Below, in pieces: positions 29,497 through 39,796 of a stretch of 64,000 bases of DNA. The position numbers were made by a program, and so were the translations under genes. The stretch is from assembly GCF_000411295.1 (NCBI RefSeq), contig NZ_KE150421.1:933478-997477 (forward strand), written 5' to 3'. Each line of letters begins with the position of its first letter. The stretch's first letter is position 1. This DNA comes from Paenisporosarcina sp. HGH0030. Lineage in GTDB: Bacteria; Bacillota; Bacilli; Bacillales_A; Planococcaceae. Under the pieces are notes generated by a model. It was not told where the DNA came from. It ran no database searches and saw only the letters and a list, made by a program, of their open reading frames with translations.

Positions 29497-29730
29497 TTAA
29501 TTCAGAAATTTCTTTTCTTTTAACGCTTTCACTTTATCTGGTGTAACATCATTTCCTTCTGGATCAACCACTTTAACATTTTCAATGGTACTTCTCATAG
29601 ATGAACGAAACGTTTCAAGATATTCTTTTCGTAAGGACGTTTGTTCTTTCGCTTCTTCTATACTAAGACCCACAGACTTGGATTTTTTGGACAATTCATT
29701 AATTCGTGAAATTTTATCAGGAGATAACAT
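29497..29730 (-). CDS. ynzC: DUF896 family protein YnzC
   Basis: 77-aa helical protein with the DUF896 signature INELSKKSKSVGLSIEE and LRKEYLETFRSSMR. Known in B. subtilis as an SOS-operon member after yneA-yneB, as here. Function unknown. Confidence 0.92.
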   Translation of the reverse strand: MLSPDKISRINELSKKSKSVGLSIEEAKEQTSLRKEYLETFRSSMRSTIENVKVVDPEGNDVTPDKVKALKEKKFLN

Positions 29731-29776
29731 TCAATACACACCTTCCTTCTAATAACCTTATTAAAAGGTATGCAAA

Positions 29777-30774
<998 letters not shown>

Positions 30775-30792
30775 GTTGTTTCCTCCTCGAAC

Positions 30793-30872
30793 CGAATGTT
30801 TGTTCGGAATATATGCTCTCACTATAAACCGAACACTTGTTTCTTGTCAACAATAATTAGAACCTATGTTTG
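30793..30872. promoter_or_regulatory. Three LexA (SOS) boxes between yneA and lexA
   Basis: Sites near the CGAAC-N4-GTTYG form: CGAATGTTTGTTCG (30793-30806), CGAACACTTGTTTC (30830-30843) and the weaker AGAACCTATGTTTG (30859-30872). The third overlaps the lexA -35 element. The arrangement matches B. subtilis dinR-yneA, giving autoregulation and SOS induction of yneAB-ynzC. Confidence 0.85.
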
Positions 30873-30898
30873 CATTTTTACAGTCGGATTGTTATACT
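30870..30898 (+). promoter_or_regulatory. lexA promoter
   Basis: TTGCAT, 17-base spacer, TATACT. Placed 47 bp upstream of the lexA start, with a LexA box over the -35. Confidence 0.75.
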
Positions 30899-30944
30899 AC
30901 TCTTAGATGAAAGAGACAACCATTTAGGTGAAGAGGTGAACTAG

Positions 30945-31565
30945 TTGAAAAAAGTTTCGAAACGACAAGAAGATATATTAGCTTTTATAAAAGATGAAGT
31001 TCGAAAAAAAGGGTATCCACCTTCCGTACGTGAAATCGGCGAAGCGGTTGGACTTGCTTCTAGCTCGACAGTTCATGGTCACTTAGCTCGATTGGAAAGC
31101 AAAGGATTAATAAGACGCGACCCTACAAAGCCACGTGCTATTGAAATTTTAGAGCTTGATAACGTTACAGAAATACGACCAAACGTTGTTAATGTGCCTT
31201 TGATCGGTAAAGTTACTGCAGGATTGCCTATTACTGCCATTGAAAATATTGAAGAGTTCTTCCCTCTTCCTGAGACTTTCGGAACTTCAGAAGACAATCT
31301 CTTCATGCTGGAAATTATGGGAGATAGTATGATAGAAGCCGGAATTTTAAATGGTGACTATGTTGTCGTGAAACAGCAGCAAACTGCAAATAATGGTGAT
31401 ATCGTTGTTGCCATGACTGAAGATGATGAAGCTACTGTTAAACGGTTCTTTAAAGAAAAATCATATTTCCGCCTTCAACCTGAAAACTCATCAATGGAGC
31501 CAATAATCGTTGAACAAGTTTCGATACTTGGTAAAGTCGTTGGGGTTTATCGTCAAATCCATTAA
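30945..31565 (+). CDS. lexA: LexA repressor
   Basis: 206-aa SOS repressor. The N-terminal winged helix reads [20 protein letters not shown]. The self-cleavage site is VTAGLPITA (Ala-Gly), the catalytic Ser is in [10 protein letters not shown] and the Lys in EATVKRFF. It starts at TTG 30945 behind AGAGGTGA. Divergent from yneA. Confidence 0.96.
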   Translation: MKKVSKRQEDILAFIKDEVRKKGYPPSVREIGEAVGLASSSTVHGHLARLESKGLIRRDPTKPRAIEILELDNVTEIRPNVVNVPLIGKVTAGLPITAIENIEEFFPLPETFGTSEDNLFMLEIMGDSMIEAGILNGDYVVVKQQQTANNGDIVVAMTEDDEATVKRFFKEKSYFRLQPENSSMEPIIVEQVSILGKVVGVYRQIH

Positions 31566-31572
31566 ATTATTA

Positions 31573-31622
31573 ATAAAAGGCTGGTCCATTTGTCTAATGC
31601 ATAGACTTTGGATTAGCCTTTT
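31573..31622 (+). terminator. Terminator after lexA
   Basis: AAAAGGCT...TCCA pairs with TGGA...AGCCTTTT, with two G-U pairs, followed by TTTTTT. Confidence 0.8.
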
Positions 31623-31681
31623 TTGTGAAATTATATCAATTGTATGTAAATCTTAGTTGAATTATCACTCTTAAAATAATC

Positions 31682-31765
31682 TTGTAGACTTATGGTGACT
31701 ATGCTATACTAGTAAATGAGCCGATATCACGCCGACTGACATTTTCATCTTCAGTCGGCCTTTTT
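31682..31765 (+). ncRNA. Candidate small RNA with own promoter and terminator
   Basis: TTGTAG, a 17-base spacer and an extended -10 (TGC then TATACT at 31705-31710) are followed about 20 bases after the expected start by a perfect 9-bp stem (GCCGACTGA/TCAGTCGGC) and TTTTT. The product would be about 50 nt. No plus-strand gene follows for over 2 kb, so it is not an attenuator of a downstream gene. A 7-codon frame starts near the +1 but has no ribosome site. Confidence 0.5.
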
Positions 31766-31810
31766 GTGCACTTTTTTTGTGTTAAACTGAATTTCCGAAA
31801 TTTTAATAGT

Positions 31811-32056
31811 TTACTTTAACCCTTTATCCTTTAAATACTGTGTATTTCTTCTTGCTTTAAAACGAACATCATTGTTTTTCCACCAGGCCCACATAGATGC
31901 TGCAAAAGTAATGAAAGCCGTAATCTCCGTATCACTGATGGGCAATGGACTATTACCTTTTATGACCAAATATTGATTGAGCCAAGCTAATAAAAGAACT
32001 ACTGTCCGAACGATCATCATTTTATCAAACGGGGCGTGATTATTTGTTTCGCTCAC
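31811..32056 (-). CDS. Orphan phage-type holin (SPP1/XhlB family)
   Basis: 81-aa protein resembling the PBSX XhlB holin: FDKMMIVRTVVLLLAWLNQY, then SPLPISDTEITAFITF and a second hydrophobic part ending in a charged tail (VRFKARRNTQYLKDKG). Holins form membrane lesions that release lytic enzymes. It starts at GTG 32056 with AAGGAGG. No endolysin, tail or other phage gene is nearby, so it is either a relic or a domesticated holin. Confidence 0.78.
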   Translation of the reverse strand: MSETNNHAPFDKMMIVRTVVLLLAWLNQYLVIKGNSPLPISDTEITAFITFAASMWAWWKNNDVRFKARRNTQYLKDKGLK

Positions 32057-32183
32057 AAGTAAACCTCCTTATTATTTTGGTGTTAGCTCATCATATGACA
32101 ATAAGTTGGGAGCTAGTATTAATTCCCTTATTTTTTTGAAATAAAATTGGATATTTCTTTTGATTCCACTAAAAAAATTCACA

Positions 32184-32226
32184 AAAAGACGAAAAACGCC
32201 CCATATATGGAGGCGTTTTTCGTCTT
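32184..32226 (-). terminator. Terminator after the rlmN-like gene
   Basis: AAAGACGAAAAACGCC and GGCGTTTTTCGTCTTT are perfect arms around the inverted CCATATATGG core; functional in either direction. Confidence 0.85.
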
Positions 32227-32234
32227 TTGTTTAA

Positions 32235-33305
32235 TTATGTTGTCGCTTTATCAGCTTTTTTTATTTGTTTACTTCTTAACTGACCACATGCAGCATCAAT
32301 ATCTGCACCTTGTTCATGACGTACTCCACAGTTAATTCCTTTTTTCTTCAGTGCATCGTAAAACGCACTGATTGCTTCTGGCGTACTTTGTTGATATTGG
32401 CCGTGCTCATCAACCGGGTTATAAGGAATTAAATTGACATATGAAAGGTGACGCTTGTTTTCAAGCAATTTGGCTAGTTTCACCGCTTCTTCCACATGAT
32501 CGTTTACATCGCGTAACAGGATATATTCAAATGTAATTCGTCGGTTTGTTTTTTCTAAATAGTAATCAATCGCATCCATTAATTTTTCAATTGGATAAGC
32601 TTTATTGATTTTCATGATTCGTGTACGCAATTCATTTGTCGGTGCATGAATTGAAATTGCGAGGTTAACTTGCAAACCTTCATCAGCATAGTCATAAATT
32701 TTAGGAACAATACCACTTGTTGATACGGTGATATGACGCGCCCCAATCGCAAGTCCTTTTTGTGAGTTTACTACATTTAGGAAACTCATCAAATTTGAAT
32801 AGTTATCAAAAGGTTCGCCAATTCCCATTACAACAATATGGCTCACTCTCTCGTCTTTTTTCACTGTATCCAAATGTTGCTGAACTTTCATGATTTGCTC
32901 CACAATTTCTCCTGAAGATAAATCACGACTCTTTTTCAGTAAACCACTTGCACAAAAACTACATCCGATGTTACATCCAACTTGCGTCGTCACACAGACT
33001 GATAAGCCATACTTGAATCTCATCAGAACAGTTTCAATTAAATTTCCATCTTTCATTTTAAACAGGAATTTAATGGTACCGTCTGCAGATTCCTGCTTAA
33101 CGCTTTGTTCTAGTGTATAAAGAACGAAGTTTTCTTCCAGTAAATGAATACATTCTTTACTGATGTTTGCCATTTGTGAAAACTCAGTAATACGCTTTAT
33201 ATATAACCAATCCCAAATTTGCTCTGCTCGGTATTTTTTTTGTCCGTTATCTAAAAGCCATGCTGTCAGCTGTTCCAATGTCAATCCAAAAATAGATGTT
33301 TTCAT
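32235..33305 (-). CDS. RlmN-type radical-SAM rRNA methyltransferase
   Basis: About 356 aa. The radical-SAM cluster motif is [10 protein letters not shown], preceded by [11 protein letters not shown]/cluster support motifs are MGIGEPFDN and [11 protein letters not shown]; the methyl-carrying C-terminal Cys is in DIDAACGQL. These are RlmN features (C2 methylation of A2503 in 23S rRNA and of some tRNAs). It lacks the Cfr-type signature. The usual Bacillus rlmN lies by the prkC locus, so this isolated gene may be a second paralogue. ATG 33305 is chosen by AGAGGA. Confidence 0.88.
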   Translation of the reverse strand: MKTSIFGLTLEQLTAWLLDNGQKKYRAEQIWDWLYIKRITEFSQMANISKECIHLLEENFVLYTLEQSVKQESADGTIKFLFKMKDGNLIETVLMRFKYGLSVCVTTQVGCNIGCSFCASGLLKKSRDLSSGEIVEQIMKVQQHLDTVKKDERVSHIVVMGIGEPFDNYSNLMSFLNVVNSQKGLAIGARHITVSTSGIVPKIYDYADEGLQVNLAISIHAPTNELRTRIMKINKAYPIEKLMDAIDYYLEKTNRRITFEYILLRDVNDHVEEAVKLAKLLENKRHLSYVNLIPYNPVDEHGQYQQSTPEAISAFYDALKKKGINCGVRHEQGADIDAACGQLRSKQIKKADKATT

Positions 33306-33455
33306 TTGATATCCTCTTTTCATAAAACAAAATCAGTACTCATTCTACTAGAAACAAGCGAACATAACAACTGATTGAATTTTCAATGATACTTTCTTTC
33401 ATTATGAACTTAAACACATTCTTTATTCTCGAATGAATTTTATCCACTTTATGAA

Positions 33456-33488
33456 CAAAACCCTACCGAATAATAAGTAGGGTTTTGT
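33456..33488 (-). terminator. Terminator after the 61-aa gene
   Basis: AAAACCCTAC and GTAGGGTTTT arms, 10-base loop. Confidence 0.75.
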
Positions 33489-33494
33489 CAATGC

Positions 33495-33680
33495 TTACTT
33501 TATATGTGCTTTAATCCACCAGTCGATATGATTTAGTTCAAATAGAAGGATAACGCTTATAGGACTTATGTGAAGTACTTCTTTTCGCGCCATAAGATCG
33601 ATTAAATTTTCTTTAGTCATTGGGTAATTTACTGAATCGAAATAAGCCATCAAACTTTTAACACCTTGGACTTTTCGCAA
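33495..33680 (-). CDS. Small DUF2795-like protein
   Basis: 61 aa with the pattern YFDSVNYPMTKENLIDLMARKE followed by a hydrophobic second half, which recalls the DUF2795 fold. It starts at TTG 33680 immediately after an ideal GGGAGGTGAT ribosome site and has its own terminator, so it is very likely expressed. Function unknown. Confidence 0.65.
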   Translation of the reverse strand: MRKVQGVKSLMAYFDSVNYPMTKENLIDLMARKEVLHISPISVILLFELNHIDWWIKAHIK

Positions 33681-33960
33681 TTAATCACCTCCCGCTAAAA
33701 AGAAGGCTTAACGACAGTTACTAAATTCATTACTCATACTACTTTATACCCACAAACTGTACATTTAACCCAATTACAAACCTATTGACTAAGAAAAAAT
33801 ATTATATTTTATTAATTCTTCTCGTCTGTCATATAATTTAGATTTTCTTTTCAGGTAGAAATTAGCTAATTTTGGGAACAAGTTTAATCAAAGTTCCCTT
33901 GCAGTTGTAAGAATAAAACCTTCTATACAGAGCACATTAGACTCTAGGAGGTGAACACCC
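33681..33960. other. Intergenic region between two small divergent genes
   Basis: AT-rich, no gene seen. TATAAT-like sequence near 33832 could serve the plus-strand gene at 33961, but no convincing -35 element accompanies it. Confidence 0.4.
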
Positions 33961-34131
33961 ATGAAAAACAACAAAAAAACATTGAATGAAAGAACGCATA
34001 ACCCCTTTGGAACCTACAAAACCCCCAACAATCAGAAAGAGGAATTTGCTGTTACAGAATTTGATTCCAACCCTAAAAATATTGTTAACAACAAAAACAA
34101 GAATCAACAAACCAACAAGATAAATAAATAA
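33961..34131 (+). CDS. Small Asn/Lys-rich hydrophilic protein
   Basis: 56 aa, starting MKNNKKTLNERTHNPFGTY and ending in repeated Asn-Lys-Gln tracts (NNKNKNQQTNKINK). Strong ribosome site AGGAGGTGA 7 bases before ATG. The composition resembles minor small acid-soluble spore proteins such as SspN or SspP, but no diagnostic motif was recognised. Confidence 0.65.
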   Translation: MKNNKKTLNERTHNPFGTYKTPNNQKEEFAVTEFDSNPKNIVNNKNKNQQTNKINK

Positions 34132-34232
34132 TACGATTTAAAGGTGAGACCTATATGGTATCTCAACCTAATTTATGTTGTATCCTAAATATGCAAAATT
34201 ATTGCAGGTCTTTCATGAATTTTTTTCCGTAA

Positions 34233-34271
34233 AAAAAAACGTTGGAAGTCTTAAAGACTCCAACGTTTTTT
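34233..34271 (-). terminator. Terminator after glnA
   Basis: AACGTTGGAAGTC pairs with GACTCCAACGTT, loop TTAAA, T-rich flank on both strands. Confidence 0.88.
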
Positions 34272-34272
34272 C

Positions 34273-35607
34273 TTAGTACATTTTCAAATATTGTTCGCGT
34301 TCCCATGGGTGTACAGACGTACGGAACATATCCCACTCGATTTCTTTGGAATCTACGAAGTTTGCATATATATGCTCACCCAGCGCTTCACGTATCGTAC
34401 TATTTTTTTCAAGTTCTTCTAAAGCTAGGTGTAAATTAGCTGGAAGATCCTCTACACCATTTGCAAGACGTTCTTCTTTATTCATTACATAAATGTTGCG
34501 ATCAACTGCTTTTGGTGGAGTTAGTTTGTTTTTCACTCCATCAAGACCAGCTTTTAATATTACTGCCATTGCTAAGTAAGGGTTAGCAGCTGGATCCACT
34601 GAACGCACTTCTACTCGTGTACTTACTCCGCGTGAAGATGGGATACGGATTAGTGGGCTACGGTTTTGTGCAGACCATGCAACGTAACATGGAGCTTCGT
34701 ATCCAGGTACTAGACGTTTGTAAGAATTTACTGTCGGATTAGTAATCGCTGTAAATCCTTGAACGTGTTTCAGAATACCTGCCATGAATTGATAAGCTGT
34801 TTCACTTAACTTCAGGTCACCCGTCTCGTCAAAGAACGCATTCTCTTTACCTTTAAATAATGAAACGTTCATATGCATCCCTGATCCATTCACACCAAAC
34901 AATGGTTTAGGCATGAATGTCGCATGCAATCCGTGTTTACGGGCAATTGTCTTAACAACTAATTTAAACGTTTGAATATTATCACATGCAGTTACAGCAT
35001 CTGCATATTTAAAGTCAATTTCATGTTGACCTGGAGCTACTTCGTGATGAGAAGCTTCGATTTCAAAGCCCATTTCTTCTAATTCTAGAACGATATCACG
35101 TCGGCAGTTCTCCCCTAAATCCATTGGTGCTAAGTCAAAATAGCCACCAGCGTCATTTAGTTCAAGCGTAGGCTCACCGTGTTCATCTAATTTGAATAAG
35201 AAAAATTCTGGCTCTGGCCCTAAATTGAAATCTGTAAAGCCTAACTCTTCCATTTCTTTTAATACACGTTTTAAGTTACTGCGGGGATCTCCTGGGAATG
35301 GTGACCCATCAGCTTTATTTACGTCACAGATCAATCTTGCAACTTTCCCTTTACCAGTAATCCACGGGAAGACTACCCATGTGTTCAAATCTGGCACTAA
35401 ATACATATCAGACTCTTCAATTCGTACGAAACCTTCGATTGAAGAACCATCAAACATCATTTTATTGTCGAGAGCTTTCTCAAGCTGGCTTACAGGTATC
35501 TCAACATTTTTAATCGTCCCAAGAATATCAGTAAATTGTAAACGGATAAAATTAACCTCTTGCTCTTTAACAAACTTATGAATGTCGCCTTTTGTGTACT
35601 TGCTCAC
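34273..35607 (-). CDS. glnA: Glutamine synthetase type I
   Basis: 444-aa GSI-alpha enzyme forming glutamine from glutamate, ammonia and ATP. Motifs visible: [45 protein letters not shown], and NRSPLIRIP. The short GSI length and lack of an adenylylation loop indicate feedback control, with GlnR and TnrA interactions as in Bacillus. Cotranscribed with glnR. Confidence 0.97.
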   Translation of the reverse strand: MSKYTKGDIHKFVKEQEVNFIRLQFTDILGTIKNVEIPVSQLEKALDNKMMFDGSSIEGFVRIEESDMYLVPDLNTWVVFPWITGKGKVARLICDVNKADGSPFPGDPRSNLKRVLKEMEELGFTDFNLGPEPEFFLFKLDEHGEPTLELNDAGGYFDLAPMDLGENCRRDIVLELEEMGFEIEASHHEVAPGQHEIDFKYADAVTACDNIQTFKLVVKTIARKHGLHATFMPKPLFGVNGSGMHMNVSLFKGKENAFFDETGDLKLSETAYQFMAGILKHVQGFTAITNPTVNSYKRLVPGYEAPCYVAWSAQNRSPLIRIPSSRGVSTRVEVRSVDPAANPYLAMAVILKAGLDGVKNKLTPPKAVDRNIYVMNKEERLANGVEDLPANLHLALEELEKNSTIREALGEHIYANFVDSKEIEWDMFRTSVHPWEREQYLKMY

Positions 35608-35653
35608 TTCTTGTCACTCTCCCAATTATTATTTATATATTTATAATGCTCGT

Positions 35654-36034
35654 TTAATGGTAAAAACGAGATAAATCCCCTTGTCTTAAAGAAGCCTTCT
35701 GATATCTTCCTGCCTGTTGCATTTCCATACGTAAGATATTACGTAATTCAGCATCCGTTAATTGAGCTTTCGCTTCCTGGATAATTGGCTGGTTTTTCAT
35801 TTCAAACAATTTCTTTATTCCAGCCATATTGATTCCTTGCTCAAGAAAATCTTTGATTTCAAGTAGAGTGTCGACATCAATCAATGAAAACATTCGTCGA
35901 TTACCTTCAGTACGGGCTGGATGTATCAAATCATGATCCTCATAATAGCGAATTTGCCGTGCAGTCAACTCTGTCAGCTGCATGACGATGCTAATTGGTA
36001 ATAATGGCATTGACCTTCTTAATTGCTGACTCAC
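35654..36034 (-). CDS. glnR: Glutamine synthetase repressor GlnR
   Basis: MerR-family regulator of about 126 aa. The N-terminal helix-turn-helix reads [20 protein letters not shown] and [16 protein letters not shown]; the C-terminal tail is autoinhibitory and binds feedback-inhibited GlnA. GTG 36034 follows GGAGGTGA and matches the family N-terminus; the frame upstream to 36097 is not used. Confidence 0.94.
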   Translation of the reverse strand: MSQQLRRSMPLLPISIVMQLTELTARQIRYYEDHDLIHPARTEGNRRMFSLIDVDTLLEIKDFLEQGINMAGIKKLFEMKNQPIIQEAKAQLTDAELRNILRMEMQQAGRYQKASLRQGDLSRFYH

Positions 36035-36062
36035 AAAGCTCACCTCCGCTTTCACAAGTCTT

Positions 36063-36113
36063 ATCATAATATATGTGAGGTTTCCTGTCAAGTTCATGTC
36101 ATATTATCTAACA
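36063..36113 (-). promoter_or_regulatory. glnRA promoter with two GlnR boxes
   Basis: On the minus strand TTGACA (36086-36091), 17-base spacer, TATGAT (36063-36068). A perfect TGTNA-N7-TNACA box covers 36097-36113 just upstream of the -35. A second site with one mismatch (TGTGA-N7-TGTCA) covers 36074-36090, over the -35 and spacer, so binding would block the polymerase. Confidence 0.85.
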
Positions 36114-36122
36114 TGAAAAAAA

Positions 36123-36140
36123 TCCTCCAAAATAGGAGGA
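36123..36140 (-). terminator. Terminator after the PLP-enzyme gene
   Basis: TCCTCC and GGAGGA arms with TTTTTTT following on the minus strand. Confidence 0.7.
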
Positions 36141-36145
36141 CGATT

Positions 36146-37411
36146 TTATTTTTCAAGATCTTCTGATTGCAATTGTTGTACCGCTGACAGAATCGCGAAT
36201 TTCACATGTTCATATGTTAATCCACCTTGGATATATGCTGTATAGGGAGGTCTGATGGGACCGTCTGCTGTTAATTCGATACTGGAGCCTTGAATAAAAG
36301 TACCGGCAGCCATAATGACATCATCTTCATATCCTGGCATATATGCGGGCTCGGGTGCGAAATGTGCATTAATTGGAGAATTGGCTTGAATAGCTTTGCA
36401 AAAACGTATCATTTGTTCAGCCGTTTTAAAAGATACGGACTGGATGAGGTCTGTGCGTTTTTCCATGTAATGAGGAGACGTATCCATGCCGATGCTTTCA
36501 AGCATCGCTGAAGTAAAGATGGCACCTTTGACAGCTTGTGCAACAACATGTGGTGCCAAGAAAAATCCTTGATACATATCAGCTAATGTATTTAAGGATG
36601 CGCCTGCCTCTCCTCCTATACCCGGAGAAGTCATGCGGTAAGCACACATATCTACATACCTTTTTTTACCAGCAATATATCCTCCGATTTTTGCTAGGCC
36701 ACCCCCTGGATTTTTAATAAGGGACCCGGCCATCAAATCGACTCCAACGTTAGTCGGTTCAAGCTCTTCTACAAATTCTCCATAACAGTTATCAACAAAA
36801 ATAATAGCTTGCGGTTTTAAGGTCCGAATTTTTTTTGTCATCACTTCAATTTGTTCAATGGTAAACGACGGGCGGTTTGCATACCCTTTTGAACGTTGAA
36901 TTGCTATGACTTTCGTTTTCTCAGATATGGCTAGTTCCACTTTGGTCCAATCGATTTGTCCGTCTTCTTGTAAATCGACATGTTGATAGGAGATATTAAA
37001 GTCCTTTAATGACCCCGTGTCCTTTTCTCCCCCATCTACAATTGATTGCAATGTATCATATGGCTTACCTGTTATATATAATAGTTCGTCACCAGGACGG
37101 AGCACTCCAAATAAACTGATTGTTATAGCATGTGTTCCGGAAATAATCTGTGCTCTGACGAGTGCTGCTTCGCTCCCGAACACTTCAGCATAAACTCTTT
37201 CCAGATTATCTCTTCCTTCATCGTCGTAGCCATACCCAGTCGAAGGATGTAAATGAAAATCGCTGACTTGGTTATTGCGAAATGCAGTAATAACTTTTTC
37301 CTGATTAAAAAAAGCGATATGATCAGCCGCTTCATGTTGAGCAGAAACGAGTTGTTCCATTTGCTTGGCTTCATTTAATAATTTTGGTGTCAAAATTGTT
37401 CGAAATGTCAT
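36146..37411 (-). CDS. ynbB: Methionine gamma-lyase-like PLP enzyme (YnbB)
   Basis: About 421-aa fold-type I PLP enzyme of the group annotated as aluminium-resistance protein or methionine gamma-lyase family. It has the conserved STGYGYDDEGRDNLERVYAE, FVDNCYGEFVEE and the Schiff-base Lys in LIKNPGGGLAKIGGY. Actual substrate is unknown. ATG 37411 is preferred (GAGG upstream). The ynbB-glnR-glnA order is that of B. subtilis; hflX, normally before it, is absent. Confidence 0.88.
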   Translation of the reverse strand: MTFRTILTPKLLNEAKQMEQLVSAQHEAADHIAFFNQEKVITAFRNNQVSDFHLHPSTGYGYDDEGRDNLERVYAEVFGSEAALVRAQIISGTHAITISLFGVLRPGDELLYITGKPYDTLQSIVDGGEKDTGSLKDFNISYQHVDLQEDGQIDWTKVELAISEKTKVIAIQRSKGYANRPSFTIEQIEVMTKKIRTLKPQAIIFVDNCYGEFVEELEPTNVGVDLMAGSLIKNPGGGLAKIGGYIAGKKRYVDMCAYRMTSPGIGGEAGASLNTLADMYQGFFLAPHVVAQAVKGAIFTSAMLESIGMDTSPHYMEKRTDLIQSVSFKTAEQMIRFCKAIQANSPINAHFAPEPAYMPGYEDDVIMAAGTFIQGSSIELTADGPIRPPYTAYIQGGLTYEHVKFAILSAVQQLQSEDLEK

Positions 37412-37566
37412 GATATATGCCTCAATTCTTCTATTTTCCTTTTTCATCTTATCAGTCCCACTACTATCGTCAACTAATTATATTGATAGCTAGCTGAAAA
37501 GTATTGTAATTAACTGAAAATCTGCTACAATTTAATCCGTTCTATTGAATTCTGGAGGAATGTGAA

Positions 37567-38184
37567 GTGGCTTGGGAAGTATTAAGTATTATTGGAACAA
37601 TTGCGTTCGCGGTTTCTGGTGCAATTGTTGCCATGGAAGAAGAATATGATTTATTCGGGGTGTATTTACTTGGAATTGTAACAGCCTTTGGTGGTGGAGC
37701 AATTCGAAATTTACTTATAGGTGTACCGGTATCTGCACTTTGGGAGCAGGAAATGATGTTCCAAATTGCCTTTGTTGCGATTACCGCAGTCTTCTTATTC
37801 CCACAAAACTTATTGAAACATTGGAATCGTTGGGGAAATTTCTTCGATGCAATCGGCTTGTCTGCTTTTGCCATTCAAGGTGCCTTGTTCGCTGTTCAGC
37901 TCGGATTGCCAATTAACGCAACGGTAGTGGCTGCTGTCCTGACTGGTTCGGGTGGTGGTATCGTCCGTGATGTCCTAGCGAAACGAAAACCTTTAATCTT
38001 GCAAAATGAAGTATATGCAGTATGGGCAGCGATTACTGGATTAGTTATTGGGGTGGGACTAGCCGAAAGCGACGTATCACTTTATGTATTGTTCATGATT
38101 ACAACAGCTTTACGTGTTGTTTCATATATGAATAAATGGCGCCTGCCATTTCGTTCTTTACAACAAACTGAAAAAACAGCTTAA
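37567..38184 (+). CDS. Trimeric intracellular cation (TRIC) channel family protein
   Basis: 205-aa protein with about seven membrane helices and two repeats bearing the glycine motifs AFGGGAIRNLLIG and GSGGGIVRDVL, diagnostic of UPF0126/TRIC. Bacterial members form homotrimeric K+/cation channels. GTG 37567 follows GGAGG. Ends at a bidirectional terminator. Confidence 0.9.
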   Translation: MAWEVLSIIGTIAFAVSGAIVAMEEEYDLFGVYLLGIVTAFGGGAIRNLLIGVPVSALWEQEMMFQIAFVAITAVFLFPQNLLKHWNRWGNFFDAIGLSAFAIQGALFAVQLGLPINATVVAAVLTGSGGGIVRDVLAKRKPLILQNEVYAVWAAITGLVIGVGLAESDVSLYVLFMITTALRVVSYMNKWRLPFRSLQQTEKTA

Positions 38185-38212
38185 CTCATTATTCGAGTTA
38201 AGCTGTTTTTTT
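38173..38212. terminator. Bidirectional terminator
   Basis: AACAGCTTAACTC pairs with GAGTTAAGCTGTT; A-run and T-run on the two sides. Serves the TRIC gene and the rhodanese gene. Confidence 0.88.
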
Positions 38213-38510
38213 ATAGTTCTACTTCACCTTTCCAATCCAACATGCCACCAGAAAGGTTTGTTACGTCAAAGCCTTGTGATTCCAAGAACTGACAAGCTTG
38301 TCCACTGCGTCCACCAGAGCGACATACTATGACATATTCTTTCGTTTTATCTAATTCTTGGTGTTTATATTCAACTAACCCCAATGGTAAATGTTGCGCA
38401 CCAGGAATCATACCGTTAGCAACTTCATCAGCTTCACGTACATCTATCATATGAACTGTTTCCCCTGCATCAAGTCTTGCTTGTAACTCTTCAGGTTGAA
38501 TCGTTTTCAT
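38211..38510 (-). CDS. Rhodanese-like domain protein
   Basis: About 99-aa single rhodanese domain with the active-site Cys loop VCRSGGRSGQA and the structural MIDVREADEVANGMIPGA. Likely a cytoplasmic sulfur-transfer or persulfide-handling protein; partner unknown. ATG 38510 behind GGAGGAA. Confidence 0.9.
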   Translation of the reverse strand: MKTIQPEELQARLDAGETVHMIDVREADEVANGMIPGAQHLPLGLVEYKHQELDKTKEYVIVCRSGGRSGQACQFLESQGFDVTNLSGGMLDWKGEVEL

Positions 38511-38580
38511 GTTTGTTCCTCCAATCAATTAAATACAACCCTTATGATATATCCTAGCGGGTATACAATCAAACAATTGA

Positions 38581-38808
38581 TTATGCTTCGTCAGTGGAAA
38601 TAGAAATTGCTTTCGCCGGTACAAACGTAGAAATGGCATGTTTATAAATCAATTGCTGCTTCCCTTCTGATTCCAGCAACACTGTGAAATTATCATAAGA
38701 TTTAATAAGTCCTTTTAGTTGGTAACCGTTTAATAAAAAGACCGTCACAAATATATTATTTTTTCTTACTTGATTTAAAAATGTATCTTGCATATTGATC
38801 GATTTCAT
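38581..38808 (-). CDS. hfq: RNA chaperone Hfq
   Basis: 75-aa Sm-like protein: [20 protein letters not shown] carries the Sm1 start and [14 protein letters not shown] the Sm2 motif (YKHA). It binds A- or U-rich RNA as a hexamer. It lies downstream of miaA with about 67 bp between, the usual order. Confidence 0.96.
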   Translation of the reverse strand: MKSINMQDTFLNQVRKNNIFVTVFLLNGYQLKGLIKSYDNFTVLLESEGKQQLIYKHAISTFVPAKAISISTDEA

Positions 38809-38875
38809 TGTTTAGTTCCTCCAATTTCAACTCACGTATTGGTTGTAAATTTATTATCACTGATAGTATTCGCTT

Positions 38876-39796
38876 TTAATGATGGGATTCCTGCATAATG
38901 CTCGGAAGAATTTCCGATAAAGTAATCTCTGGTTCAATCCAAACGACAGGCAGCTTATTGCGGAAATAAGTTAATTGTCTCTTTGCATATCGGCGTGAAT
39001 TTTGCTTAATTTGTTCGATGGCTTCTGCCAATGAAATTTCTTCTCTGAAATAAGAGAATATTTCTTTATAACCAATAGCCTGTACTGACTGAGTATCCCT
39101 GATATCATTATCCCATAGAAGCTTCGCTTCCTGGACCAAACCTCGTTCGATCATGCGGTCGACACGCAAATTAATGCGCTCATAGAGAATTTCCCTTTCA
39201 ACATCAAGTCCGAGAATCACATGCCGATACATAGGTTCATGTCCCTGGTTTTGTGGTTCGGCAGATTTAGTTGTATCCGAATGCTCTGCGATTTCTAACG
39301 CCCTTACCACTCTGCGTGTATTATTAGGATGAATCTCCGCGGCACTTCGAGGGTCCACCTGTTTAAGTTTCTCATGCAACGCAAGGGGGCCCAGTTCTGC
39401 AAGTTGTTCATAATATTTGTTGCGGATGGTCTCATCAACCCGCTCCTCAGTAAATTGAAAATCATATAAAACAGATTGTACATAAAGCCCGGTACCGCCA
39501 ATTAGAATAGGCAATTTTCCTTTTGCTCTAATTTCTGCGATTTTTGCTCGTACTATTTTTTGGTATTCTGCTACCGAGAAAGATTCATCTGGCTGTTTTA
39601 TATCCAGTAAATGGTGAGGAATCCCTTCCATTTCGTCTGATGTGATTTTGGCTGTGCCGATATCAAGTCCTTTATAAACTTGCATGGAATCACCATTAAT
39701 TACTTCCCCGTCCAGCAATTTAGCAAGCTTAATTGATAGGGCTGTTTTACCGGATGCGGTAGGTCCAACTATGGCTAACACTTCTAATTCATTCAT
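38876..39796 (-). CDS. miaA: tRNA dimethylallyltransferase MiaA
   Basis: Transfers a dimethylallyl group to A37 of tRNAs reading U-initial codons. P-loop [13 protein letters not shown], substrate motif [17 protein letters not shown], and [13 protein letters not shown] are visible. About 306 aa from ATG 39796, which overlaps the stop of the upstream lipase gene as ATGA. Confidence 0.95.
   Translation of the reverse strand: MNELEVLAIVGPTASGKTALSIKLAKLLDGEVINGDSMQVYKGLDIGTAKITSDEMEGIPHHLLDIKQPDESFSVAEYQKIVRAKIAEIRAKGKLPILIGGTGLYVQSVLYDFQFTEERVDETIRNKYYEQLAELGPLALHEKLKQVDPRSAAEIHPNNTRRVVRALEIAEHSDTTKSAEPQNQGHEPMYRHVILGLDVEREILYERINLRVDRMIERGLVQEAKLLWDNDIRDTQSVQAIGYKEIFSYFREEISLAEAIEQIKQNSRRYAKRQLTYFRNKLPVVWIEPEITLSEILPSIMQESHH

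Noticed and set aside
31716-31739. Seven-codon leader peptide (MSRYHAD) with attenuator
   Set aside because: No ribosome site and no downstream gene on the same strand; treated as part of a small RNA instead.
32235-33305. Cfr antibiotic-resistance methyltransferase
   Set aside because: The N-terminus, the [10 protein letters not shown] context and the overall sequence follow RlmN, not Cfr.
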